In this document: positions 1 to 7,368 of the stretch, in pieces
Numbering within the stretch: the stretch's first letter is position 1
How the letters are laid out: each line of letters starts with the position of its first letter
Origin: Desulfobacteraceae bacterium
GTDB taxonomy: Bacteria > Desulfobacterota > DSM-4660 > Desulfatiglandales > Desulfatiglandaceae
DNA length: 10,902 nucleotides
Reading direction: 5' to 3'
Assembly (NCBI GenBank): GCA_011042035.1
Contig: DQZA01000045.1
Span: forward strand, 1 to 10,902
Made by a program: the position numbers and the translations under genes
The notes under the pieces: model-generated
The model's database searches: none
What the model was told of the DNA's origin: nothing
What the model saw: only the letters and a program-made list of their open reading frames with translations

Positions 1-1
1 G

Positions 2-1591
2 ATGCTGGAGCAGACCGAATACATACCGGTTCTGGCCTTTGCCATCCAGCCGGCGTGCCAGTATATAGTGGAGTACTTCGGAGACGACATCCATCCTGGT
101 GATGTGATCCTTCACAACGACGTGTTCACCGGCGGAAACCAGAACGCGGACGTGGCTGTCTTCAAACCCATTTTTCATGAGGATGTGCTGGTGGCATGGG
201 CTGTGTGCAAAGGTCATCAGGCCGACATTGGAGGTGCCGTGGCAGGCGGCTACAACCCAGAGGCCCGTGAGGTCTGGCAGGAGGCCCTTCGGATAACACC
301 TGTGAAGATCTACGAAAAGGGCACATTCCGCAAAGATGTGTGGGACCTTATCTTCGCCAATATCCGCTACGACATTGTTGCAGAAGACATCAAGGCGCAA
401 ATAGGAGGCTGTGTGGTGGGTGAGCGGGGTATCAAGGCCCTTTTGCAAAGATATCGCCTCGACACATTCAGGGACCACATCCAATATCTCTTTGAGGCCA
501 CAGAGAAAATGGTTAGAAGTGAGATCAGCGGTATACCGGAGGGAACCTACCACGGGGAGAGCATTGTTTTCTATGACGGAATCCACGAAGGCTCCACAAT
601 GAAGATCAACCTGGATGTAACGGTTAAGGGAGGGGAGATTACCTTTGACTTCACCGGGTCCTCTCCTCAGACTGAGGGGTTTGTCAACGCCCCGTATGCG
701 GCTACGGCCTCTGCAGTATTTCTTACCTTCCTTATGCTCATTAATCCGGATATCCCCCACAACGATGGAATCCTTCAGCCCATCAAGATCATAAACCCAG
801 AAGGCTCGTTTTTAAATGCGCGGTTTCCTGCGGCCACTACATTCGGCAACAGCATCACCGGGCCCATCTCGGACGCCATTTTCAAGGCCATGTCTCAGGC
901 CCTTCCTAGGCGCGTCACTGCAGGGTGGAACAGATTCTTGGGATTTACCTTGACAGGTCACGATCCAAGGAAAAACAGACCATATGTTGACATCCTCTTC
1001 CTGGCACTAAAAGGGGGCTCAGGCGGAACATGGATGGCCGACGGTTACGATCATATCGGGCTTATAAACTGCGCAGGAGGCATCCTTGCTCAGGATTACG
1101 AAATGTTTGAAGTTCACGATCCCCACTTCCTCATCAAGCACGAATACCTGGCGGATTCGGCCGGTGCGGGCCGATGGAGGGGGGGGCTGGGCGTGGAGAC
1201 GGAATTCGTGATCCAAGGAGAGAAGGTTACGGGCATTGCCTTTGGCGATGGTATTGAAAAGGAGGCCCGTGCCTTTGGCATATTTGGCGGAAGGCCCGGA
1301 AGCGCCAATAGGATCGAGCTGCGTTACCCAGATGGGACCGTAAGGGTGGCAAAATCAAAGGAGATCATCCGCGATATCCCCAAGGGAAGCATTTTCTATG
1401 AAATAGCCGGAGGCGGTGGGGGATACGGCGATCCACTCGAGCGGCCCCTGGAGAGGGTCCTAGAGGACGTTCGAAACGGCGTTGTCTCCATCGGGAGCGC
1501 ACGCGAGGATTATGGTATAGTCATGGACCCAGAAACATTGGAAGTTGACGAGATAGCAACGCAAAGACTGAGGGGAGAGGCAAATGAATGA
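2..1591 (+). CDS. Hydantoinase B / acetone carboxylase alpha-type subunit (HyuB family), 5'-truncated by window edge
   Basis: This is the HyuB-type subunit of the hydantoinase/5-oxoprolinase/acetone-acetophenone carboxylase superfamily, which works with an ATP-binding HyuA-type partner in the cytoplasm. The reading frame is open to the left edge. The family is normally about 550-580 residues, so roughly the first 40-50 residues lie outside the window and the Met at base 2 is probably internal. Family landmarks seen in order are HPGDVILHNDVFTGG (residues ~31-45), GHQADIGG (~71-78), the NIRYD-to-AQIGG stretch (~120-136), FDFTGSSPQTEG (~216-227) and the Gly-rich C-terminal AGGGGGYGDPLERPLE. The 3' end overlaps the next gene by 8 bp, which indicates translational coupling. 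Its CoA-ligase neighbour suggests ketone carboxylation rather than hydantoin hydrolysis, but the sequence alone does not decide the substrate. A HyuA partner would be expected just upstream. Confidence 0.9.
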   Translation: MLEQTEYIPVLAFAIQPACQYIVEYFGDDIHPGDVILHNDVFTGGNQNADVAVFKPIFHEDVLVAWAVCKGHQADIGGAVAGGYNPEAREVWQEALRITPVKIYEKGTFRKDVWDLIFANIRYDIVAEDIKAQIGGCVVGERGIKALLQRYRLDTFRDHIQYLFEATEKMVRSEISGIPEGTYHGESIVFYDGIHEGSTMKINLDVTVKGGEITFDFTGSSPQTEGFVNAPYAATASAVFLTFLMLINPDIPHNDGILQPIKIINPEGSFLNARFPAATTFGNSITGPISDAIFKAMSQALPRRVTAGWNRFLGFTLTGHDPRKNRPYVDILFLALKGGSGGTWMADGYDHIGLINCAGGILAQDYEMFEVHDPHFLIKHEYLADSAGAGRWRGGLGVETEFVIQGEKVTGIAFGDGIEKEARAFGIFGGRPGSANRIELRYPDGTVRVAKSKEIIRDIPKGSIFYEIAGGGGGYGDPLERPLERVLEDVRNGVVSIGSAREDYGIVMDPETLEVDEIATQRLRGEANE

Positions 1592-1988
1592 ACCTTATGT
1601 GGATCACATCGGTATGATCGTCCATGACCTGGATGAGGCCCTGAGGTTGTTTGAAAACCTATTTGATCTCAAGCCTGCCAGGGTCTTGGATATGGATGAG
1701 GTAGGTTTGAGGATCGCCACCTTGAAGGCCAGTAACGTGGACCTTGAGCTGATCCAGTACATGGACCAAAGGGAGGGGATCGCCCGAAGGACCATGGGAG
1801 ACCGCAAGGGAATCAATCATGTTTCTTTCAGGGTAAAGGATGTCTTTGCCTCTTTGGAGCAATTCCAACAAAAGGGCGCAGAAGTGATAGATGGTTTCCC
1901 CAGGCAGGGAAGCCATGGGCTGGTGGCCTTTTTTCGGCCTGAGAGCACCGCTCAAATCCTGCTTGAAATCTGCGAGCGCAAGGGCTAA
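1584..1988 (+). CDS. VOC-fold (glyoxalase/methylmalonyl-CoA epimerase-like) protein
   Basis: This 134-residue protein has two vicinal-oxygen-chelate repeats. The first begins with VDHIGMIVHDLDEAL (residues 6-20) and the second with INHVSFRVKDV (77-87). The likely metal ligands match the methylmalonyl-CoA epimerase pattern: His8, Glu55 (in VDLELIQ), His79 and Glu128 (in ILLEICE). The length is typical of epimerases (about 130-150). The ATG lies inside the end of the preceding gene and has a purine-rich GGGGAGAGG just ahead of it, so it is probably coupled to the HyuB-type gene. Methylmalonyl-CoA epimerase is one reading. Because it sits between a carboxylase-like subunit and a CoA ligase, it may instead epimerise or rearrange another acyl-CoA of the same pathway. 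The fold is confident and the substrate is not. Confidence 0.85.
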   Translation: MNEPYVDHIGMIVHDLDEALRLFENLFDLKPARVLDMDEVGLRIATLKASNVDLELIQYMDQREGIARRTMGDRKGINHVSFRVKDVFASLEQFQQKGAEVIDGFPRQGSHGLVAFFRPESTAQILLEICERKG

Positions 1989-2038
1989 GGCAATGCCCTG
2001 CTGATATGTATAAGAACTCATGAAATTTTGGTTGATTT

Positions 2039-2047
2039 GAGGGAGAG
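2039..2047 (+). promoter_or_regulatory. Shine-Dalgarno fixing the CoA-ligase start at 2052
   Basis: The sequence GAGGGAGAG lies 4 bases before the ATG at 2052. A TTG in the same frame at 2028 would add eight residues (MVDLRERK), but it would place this site inside the gene and has no good site of its own. The ATG is therefore preferred. Confidence 0.65.
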
Positions 2048-2051
2048 AAAA

Positions 2052-3422
2052 ATGACTAACCATCCAGAAAGAAAACTTTGGAACGAAAAGATAGAGGCCC
2101 TTTCCCGAGACGAACTCAGGGCACTTCAACTAAAGAGGCTGAAGGCCCAGGTACGCTATAACTATGAACGCTCACCGTTTTACAAGGCAAAATTTGATCA
2201 GGTAGGTGCAAGGCCAGAGGATATCCAAAGCTTTAAAGATTTTGCCAAAATCCCCCTTATGACCAAGGATGAGCACAGGCAGGCGCAAGAGGAATCCATT
2301 GAAAGATACGGAAATCCTTATGCCCTCCTAGCCTGCGCCCCAAGAGAAAAGATCGTGAGGATGAATGCCACCTCCGGCACCACAGGGACCCCTACTCTCT
2401 ACACCTTGACTCGGCACGATGTGGAGATCGTCAATGAGATGCATGCTAGGAAATACTGGCGGGCCGGCATCAGACCGGGTGACGTGATGCTTCAGGCCCT
2501 ATCCCTCAGCATGTTCACCGGAGGGCTTCCCCTCTCACAGGGGATCATGCACATGGGTGCCTGCGTGGTGCCAGTGGGTATAGAGGGCGGGACCAAGAGG
2601 GTGCTCCAGTTTGTGAGGCTTACCTCTCCTGTGGCTATTATAGCAACCCCTTCCTTTGGCCAGTACGTGATTGAGCGGTGCCCTGAGCTTACAGGCAAAC
2701 CGGCCAGAGAGCTGGGTCTGCGGTGGTTTTTCTGCGCAGGGGAGCCAGGTGGGGGCAATCCGGAGGTGAGGAAGGCCTTGGCAGATGGCTTTGGGGCCAA
2801 GGTATTCGACCACACAGGCGGTGGCCATGCGTTTCACGGCATCTCTTGTGACGAGCCTCCCGAGCAGTTCAGCGGAATGCACTTTGTATCCGAAGACCAC
2901 TGCCTGCTGGAGCTCGTTGACCCGGAAACAAAGGAGCCCATAGAAATCGAGGACGGGGCGATGGGGGAAATGGTCTTCACGTTTTTGGACTGGGAGGGAG
3001 GGCCTTTCATGCGTTATGCGCTCGGGGACATCTTGCAGGTTTTTACTAAGCCCTGCAGCTGTGGCATGCCAGGTATTCGGTTCAAGATTATTGGAAGGGC
3101 AGATGAAATGTTGATCGTAAAGGGCGTAAATGTTTACCCCGAGGCCATACGGGCTGCCATCCTCAAGTTTTCTCCGCGGGTCACAGGGCATTTCCGGATC
3201 CTGCTGGACAAACCAGGACCCCTTGTCCAGCCCCCCTTGAACATTAAGATCGAGTACGGCGTGGGTGTAAAGGAAAGGGACCTCTCTGCGCTTGAACTGG
3301 AGATGACCCAGTACTTTAGGGAAGAGATCAGGGTTACTCCCAAATTCCAGTGGGTTCCTCCTGAGACTCTCCCCAGGGAAAAGAAAAAGACACGATACAT
3401 CGAGGTCCAGGGAAAAAGATGA
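2052..3422 (+). CDS. Phenylacetate-CoA ligase (PaaK)-type AMP-forming acyl/aryl-CoA ligase
   Basis: This 456-residue member of the ANL adenylate-forming superfamily activates a carboxylic acid to its CoA thioester through an acyl-AMP. The N-terminus (YNYERSPFYKAKFDQVG, ~37-52) is typical of PaaK. The phosphate-binding loop is TSGTTGTPT (107-115). FDHTGGG corresponds to the A5-type region. CSCG near residues 335-338 is the small Cys motif usual in PaaK-type enzymes. GRADEMLIVKGVNVYPEAI (~348-366) is the hinge and C-terminal domain entry. Several lysines in PREKKKTRY (441-449) could supply the catalytic lysine. The length is near the usual 430-450. It follows the VOC gene after 63 bp, same strand, so it is probably in one operon. 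The substrate is unknown. A beta-keto acid made by the neighbouring carboxylase-like enzyme is plausible by analogy with benzoylacetate activation in acetophenone degradation. Confidence 0.88.
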   Translation: MTNHPERKLWNEKIEALSRDELRALQLKRLKAQVRYNYERSPFYKAKFDQVGARPEDIQSFKDFAKIPLMTKDEHRQAQEESIERYGNPYALLACAPREKIVRMNATSGTTGTPTLYTLTRHDVEIVNEMHARKYWRAGIRPGDVMLQALSLSMFTGGLPLSQGIMHMGACVVPVGIEGGTKRVLQFVRLTSPVAIIATPSFGQYVIERCPELTGKPARELGLRWFFCAGEPGGGNPEVRKALADGFGAKVFDHTGGGHAFHGISCDEPPEQFSGMHFVSEDHCLLELVDPETKEPIEIEDGAMGEMVFTFLDWEGGPFMRYALGDILQVFTKPCSCGMPGIRFKIIGRADEMLIVKGVNVYPEAIRAAILKFSPRVTGHFRILLDKPGPLVQPPLNIKIEYGVGVKERDLSALELEMTQYFREEIRVTPKFQWVPPETLPREKKKTRYIEVQGKR

Positions 3423-3583
3423 TAACAGGAATGTAAATGGTGGGAAGGAATCAACAGCCCGAGGCCTTTTTCCATCCTCTCCTCAATGATCCCTGCTGAA
3501 AGCCACCATTTTGACCTTGACCGAAGAGATATAAGCGGTGTGATGGTATCATGATTAAGTCATGACATCATGGTGCCTCAAAT
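3423..3583. other. Intergenic region with possible operator-like TCATGA boxes
   Basis: No gene is seen here. Two features stand out. AAATGGTGG (3435-3443) is the exact inverse of CCACCATTT (3503-3511), which could close a long loop and might help end the upstream operon, but there is no compact stem with a T-run. Closer to the relic antitoxin are TCATGA at 3549-3554 and 3560-3565 (11 bp apart, about one helix turn) and TCATGG at 3568-3573. These would suit an RHH autoregulatory operator, though this is inference. Confidence 0.35.
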
Positions 3584-3740
3584 ATGATAAGAATGCAAAT
3601 CCAGATCAAAGAAGAGCAGGCCAATTGGCTAAGGGCCAAAGGCGGCGGAGTGGAAGGTTTCCATTTCCCAGTTGGTGAGGGAGGGGATCGCCCTTTTTCA
3701 AAAACAGGTATTCCAGGCCATAGGGCCCAGCCACCAGTGA
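3584..3740 (+). pseudogene. Frameshifted ribbon-helix-helix (CopG-type) antitoxin relic
   Basis: The first frame reads MIRMQIQIKEEQANWLRAK (3584-3640), a classic RHH antitoxin start: a DNA-contacting strand (MQIQI) followed by helix A. It then runs into non-antitoxin sequence. Skipping one G at about 3641 restores KAAEWKVSISQLVREGIA and continues to a stop at 3738-3740. That is helix A, the turn (KVSIS) and helix B of the same fold. The two halves together give about 51 residues, short of the usual 70-85, so the C-terminal toxin-binding part is also missing and no toxin gene follows. A single-base insertion (or sequencing error) in AAAGGCGGCGG plus 3' truncation explains what is seen. The 3' end runs tail-to-tail into the ferredoxin-type pseudogene. 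It is probably the remnant of a lost VapBC-like pair. Confidence 0.7.
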
Positions 3741-3772
3741 GCTGCAGTAGAATCATTCCTGTTACGAGATCG

Positions 3773-4581
3773 TTAAGTTTTCTGCGCATGGCCCCCAAGG
3801 GCTATTGGTATAAGCGTTTTACCCCTCTCCTTAGCGAGCTGCATAATCGTGTCCCTGGCCCTGGGCGGTGGCTCGCGACGCTGCTCTTGGGGTTTTGGCT
3901 CCAAACTTAGGGCCCCTGTCGAGCACGTGGTGACACAGAATCCTGGCTGATCCACCTACCCATTCCCCTTTCAACATAGTATTCCGCATGTGAGCCAAAG
4001 GAAAAGCAGACCTCCAGGGGTTTGTCGCATCCGTCATTTATCAATCCCTTTTGGGTACGGCAAATACAGTTGGCAACGGCAATTCGGTCCTTTTGCTTGA
4101 TTATTTCTCTCGCATCTTCGTATGGAGCAACTGGCCAAGAGACGCTGATGGCCTTTCTAACTGGAATGGTGCGCATAGGCACCGTTTGCCTGGAGGCATG
4201 CTCGCTAAAGGTCTCTTCAAAGTATTGCTCAAAAAGCTGGGCAAGTTCCCTGTCCATCCTGTTGAGCTGGAATTCATAAAACCCGATAACAAAGGGGACC
4301 GCAGCGTACTTGACCGAATCTCCTCGCTTCAACCTGAACACTAAGCCTTTTTCAAACATGCACTCCAGTATTGGGAGTATGTCCTTTGCTTCGCGGCCCA
4401 TGCGCTGTGCAATCGCCTCAGGAGCCTCAAGGAGCATGGTAAGGTTAAGATACATATTTGCTTCTTCTTCGGTAAACAACCTGTGGAGTATCTTCATCTC
4501 CACACCGGACTCTGTTTTGGGAAAACCCACAGAGTATTTGTCCAATTGCTCTCGAAGCATTTCGTAGATGTCTTTTTGCAT
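3773..4581 (-). pseudogene. Winged-helix/4Fe-4S ferredoxin-type protein gene with internal deletion and frameshift
   Basis: The gene reads right to left. The N-terminal frame (stop at 3907-3909) gives about 220 residues: a helical/winged-helix start (YEMLREQLDKYSVGFPKT, then a regulator-like segment to about residue 90), followed by PVRKAISVSWPVAPYEDA and IAVANCICRTQKGL, ending near GRWIS. In the next frame (3773 to ~3950) comes FCVTTCSTGALSLEPKPQ through MQLAKERGK. That is the normal C-terminal tail of this family, including the last half of a CxxCxxC...CP ferredoxin motif. The family is usually about 350-370 residues. The missing ~100 residues are those that carry the Cys-rich CCxCC-type cluster and both ferredoxin motifs. 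An internal deletion that also shifted the frame explains this. ATG 4581 (AGAG ahead) is preferred over a GTG at 4620. Any surviving product could not bind its normal clusters. Confidence 0.78.
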
Positions 4582-4874
4582 CGCGATCTCTTGTTGATAA
4601 GTATTGTGTATAACTGGCACCCAATTTAGATATTACAGAAATCCTGATTGAATTGGCAAGAGTTAATGCGATAATCAATAGCTAAGCATTACAAAAATGT
4701 CTAGTGTCGCTGTCTCTCATTTGGATTTAGGTAATTGCCCCAGCGCCTAACTAAACGAACAGCAGAACTTACTTGGTGCCATAAGCCCCGCATTATGTTA
4801 CACATATGGGCGGTTACATATTTTCAATGGTTTCGAATAATCCATGGTAACCTTCAATCCCAAAAGGAGGCAAA
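4582..4874. other. Divergent intergenic region between pseudogene and flavoprotein gene
   Basis: This region separates two divergent genes. Besides the minus-strand promoter candidate at 4630-4659, GGTTAC (4813-4818) and GTAACC (4848-4853) form a 6-bp inverted pair upstream of the flavoprotein gene. No convincing plus-strand promoter could be picked. No coding potential is apparent in either direction. Confidence 0.3.
4630..4659 (-). promoter_or_regulatory. Possible sigma-70-type promoter of the ferredoxin-type pseudogene
   Basis: Reading the minus strand, TTGCCA (4654-4659) is followed after 18 bp by TAATAT (4630-4635), about 40 bp before the ATG at 4581. The match to -35/-10 consensus is fair. 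The spacing is one base longer than ideal. Confidence 0.4.
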
Positions 4875-5624
4875 ATGAAAGTACTCGCATTGAACAGCAG
4901 TCCACGTACTGGCGGCCAAAGCAAAACGGAACTTATGTTGAATCATCTTGTCAAAGGCATGCGCGAGGCAGGGGCAGAGGTGGAGGTAGTCAATCTTAGG
5001 AAGAAAAAGATCAATAGCTGCACTGGTTGTTTCACATGCTGGACAAAGACGCCTGGCAAATGTGTGCATAAAGACGACATGAGTAACGAGCTTTACCCCA
5101 AGTGGCTTGAGGCGGATATAGCAATCTACGCCACGCCCCTATATCACTACACCATGAACGCGGCCATGAAGACCTTTATTGAAAGGACCCTTCCGGTTGT
5201 TGAGCCTTTTTTCAGGGAGCACGGGGGAAAGACCTACCATCCATTGCGGCACAAACATCCCAAGCTTTGCTTCCTATCAGTTGCGGGATTCCCTGAACCT
5301 GAAGTATTTGATCAGCTCTCAGCATGGGTAAATTTTGTCTATGGTCAATACGGAATTGTAGTGGGCGAGATATACAGGCCCCTTGCCGAGGTCCTGGACC
5401 TACCTTTTTTCAAGGAAAAGGTGAATGAGATATTCAAGGCTACGGAGCAAGCAGGAAAAGAGATTGTACAAAACAGTAAGATATCGCCTGAGGCAATAGC
5501 CAAGATTACCCAGCCCATTGTGCAAGACAAAAAGCAGTTTTACGAGATGGGCAACAAGATGTGGGAGGCTTGTATTGAGAAGGGTGTGACGCCGAAAGAA
5601 TTGATGGCAGGGCTAAAAGGGTAA
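4875..5624 (+). CDS. Flavodoxin-fold NAD(P)H-dependent reductase, iron-sulfur-flavoprotein-like
   Basis: This 249-residue cytoplasmic protein belongs to the NADPH-dependent FMN reductase/flavodoxin-like group. The FMN phosphate loop is LNSSPRTGGQSKTE (residues 6-19), and ATPLYHYTMNAAMKTFIERT carries the usual TPxYxxxMxxxxKxFxDR-type flavin-contact region (~86-105). Cys49, Cys52, Cys55 and Cys63 form CX2CX2CX7C, which resembles the compact cluster motif of archaeal/bacterial iron-sulfur flavoproteins (CX2CX2CX5C). It may therefore bind a 4Fe-4S cluster, although many relatives with this WTKTPGKC segment are annotated only as flavodoxin-family proteins. The C-terminal ~75 residues are an extra helical tail seen in relatives from sulfate reducers. 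AAAGGAGG at 4862-4869 is an excellent ribosome-binding site. It stands alone, divergent from the Fe-S pseudogene. The electron acceptor is unknown. Confidence 0.87.
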   Translation: MKVLALNSSPRTGGQSKTELMLNHLVKGMREAGAEVEVVNLRKKKINSCTGCFTCWTKTPGKCVHKDDMSNELYPKWLEADIAIYATPLYHYTMNAAMKTFIERTLPVVEPFFREHGGKTYHPLRHKHPKLCFLSVAGFPEPEVFDQLSAWVNFVYGQYGIVVGEIYRPLAEVLDLPFFKEKVNEIFKATEQAGKEIVQNSKISPEAIAKITQPIVQDKKQFYEMGNKMWEACIEKGVTPKELMAGLKG

Positions 5625-5654
5625 GAGGCTAGGAGGTTGGAAGCAGAGAAATAA

Positions 5655-5689
5655 TGAATATTGAATGTCGAATTATAAATTTTGAAGTG
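5655..5689. repeat. Short tract with 7-base periodicity (five imperfect units)
   Basis: The tract can be cut into five successive 7-mers: TGAATAT, TGAATGT, CGAATTA, TAAATTT and TGAAGTG. They share a T/C-G/A-A-A-T core. It lies in the intergenic gap after the flavoprotein gene, next to AGAGGCTAGGAGGTTGGAAG (from 5625), a purine-rich string. I recognise this style of intergenic filler from other sulfate reducers, but cannot confirm it without a search. Confidence 0.5.
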
Positions 5690-5741
5690 TAAGTGATCGC
5701 TTATTCGCGTCAGTTGGACCGACAGAAGGAATCCTAAACCT

Positions 5742-5751
5742 GGGAGGAAGG
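5742..5751 (+). promoter_or_regulatory. Strong Shine-Dalgarno of the DUF4139 gene
   Basis: GGGAGGAAGG lies 4 bases ahead of the ATG at 5756 and fixes the start of the signal peptide. Confidence 0.7.
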
Positions 5752-5755
5752 CACA

Positions 5756-7145
5756 ATGAAACGCCTAGTTACTTGTACAATTGCAATAAGCCTTTGCATA
5801 TTATGCGCAGGAGCCGCATTAGCATCCGCATTAAACGTTACCGTTTACAATGACAATCGTGCCTTGGTAAATGAGCAGCGTTCCCTTAAGCTGAAAAAGG
5901 GCTTGAATGAAGTACGCTTTACCGATGTGGCGGCCAGTATCGACCCCACCAGTGTGCATTTTGCGTCCCTCACTCCTAACTGATCCAAAGGGGACGGTGG
6001 TGCTGGAACAAAACTTTGAGTATGACCTGGTGAGCACCGACAAGCTTCTTCAAAAATACCTGGACGAAGAAATCGAGGCCATGACCAAAGATGGCACCGG
6101 GTACCGGGGAAAGCTCCTTGGCACAGCAGGTGGGTTGATTATCCAGGAAAAGGATGGCTCTACCATCATCGTCTCCCGGGACCAAGTAAAGGAGATTCGT
6201 TTCCCTTCATTGCCAGAGGGCCTGATCACCAGGCCCACCCTCATGTGGCTGTTGCGGGCGCAGAAGGCCGGGCGGCAGGACGTGGAGGTGGCTTACATCA
6301 CGGGCGGAATTGGTTGGCACGCCGACTATGTGCTATCCCTTTCCCCCGATGACACCCATGCTGATCTCGATGGCTGGGTAACCGTGAATAATGGGGCGGG
6401 GATGACCTTCAAGCAGGCGCGTCTCAAGCTGGTGGCAGGAGAGCTTCATAAGGCGAAGAAGCGGCCAATGCCAAGGGTTGTGTATGAGAAGACAGTGGCT
6501 GCTGCAGCCCCTCACGTAAAAGAAAGGCCCTTGTTTGAGTATCACCTTTATGAAGTGCAGCGACCTGTAGACATCAAAAATAATCAAACAAAGCAGATTG
6601 AGTTTGTGACATCGAAGGGCATCACTGTAGAGAAGAGATTTGTGCTCGATAGTAGAAGGAGTTTTTGGTCTTATGCCGGAGATACTCAAAAGGCTAAAGT
6701 CCAGGTGCAGATCCGGTTTAAGAATAAAAAGGAAATAGGTTTAGGTATCCCACTTCCAGCGGGCAAAGTAAGGCTGTACAAAGAGGACGTTGATGGTTCC
6801 AAACAGCTCATTGGTGAAGACAGGATAGATCACACACCCAAAGACGAAGAGATCGTGCTTACCGCGGGAAATGCCTTCGATATTGTAGGGCAGAGGAAGA
6901 AGACCAATGAGAAGGTTCTTGGCAAAAGGGCGAGGCAGGAGACCCGGGAAATAGAGGTCAGGAACCACAAGGATAAACCTGTAACAGTGCACGTTTTAGA
7001 GCGTCTGAATTCTTGGGGTGAGTGGGAAATTGTGAGTGAAACAGTGGGGCACAAGAAAATCAACGCAAGTACGATAGAGTATGTGCTTTCAATTAAACCC
7101 AACGGCAAGTCATCAGTGGCCTACACGGTTATTTATAGGTGGTAG
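5756..7145 (+). pseudogene. Exported DUF4139-family protein, frame broken by a 7-bp duplication
   Basis: The first frame (5756-5983) encodes a signal peptide (MKRLVTCTIAISLCILCAGA, cleavage likely after ALASA) and the start of a DUF4139/DUF4140-type protein (LNVTVYNDNRALVNEQRSL, SIDPTSVHF). It stops at 5981-5983. The protein continues in another frame from about 5975: LTDPKGTVVLEQNFEYDLVS, then YITGGIGWHADYVL and DLDGWVTVNNGAGMTF, the hallmark core of the family, then LVAGE and a beta-rich C-terminus ending YTVIYRW. The two frames meet at CCTCACT (5968-5974) followed by CCTAACT (5975-5981). Removing one 7-mer gives ASLTDPKG and a continuous protein of about 460 residues, the family's normal size. 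Family members are predicted outer or periplasmic proteins of unknown function. As read, the gene makes only a 75-residue exported peptide, unless an internal start gives a cytoplasmic remnant. Confidence 0.88.
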
Positions 7146-7368
7146 TGGGCATGCCATCTGGGTTAGCAAGGATGGGATCAGAAAGACCAAAAAGAGATCA
7201 CGGACGTCATTTTCGCCCCCGCCCTGCCTTGTATGTTTAACCTGAGTATTAAGAAACCGGGAACATTACCGTAAAACGATCTTTTTTCATTGTGATGGGC
7301 TTGACCTGTATGGCAGATTTCCCCAATAGCATGGGGCTTCGGTTGCCACCACAAAATCTTGTATGACC
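7146..7368. other. Non-coding stretch after the DUF4139 gene
   Basis: No gene, tRNA or riboswitch is recognisable. The only structure seen is a small hairpin at 7321-7336 (CCCCA, six-base loop, TGGGG). It has no T-run, so it is not a convincing terminator. The remainder may be decayed sequence. Confidence 0.3.

Noticed and set aside
2535..3191. 218-residue minus-strand ORF
   Set aside because: It is antisense to the well-supported CoA ligase and has no recognisable domain.
3435..3511. AAATGGTGG/CCACCATTT inverted pair as a mobile element or terminator
   Set aside because: The arms are only 9 bp and 59 bp apart, with no flanking duplication, and the loop shows no further pairing that I could see.
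3584..3910. 108-residue plus-strand ORF as an intact gene
   Set aside because: Only its first 19 residues look like a protein family (RHH antitoxin). The rest lies in the wrong frame and then antisense to the ferredoxin-type pseudogene.
7321..7336. CCCCA/TGGGG hairpin as terminator of the DUF4139 gene
   Set aside because: It lies about 175 bp after the stop codon and is followed by mixed sequence rather than a T-run.
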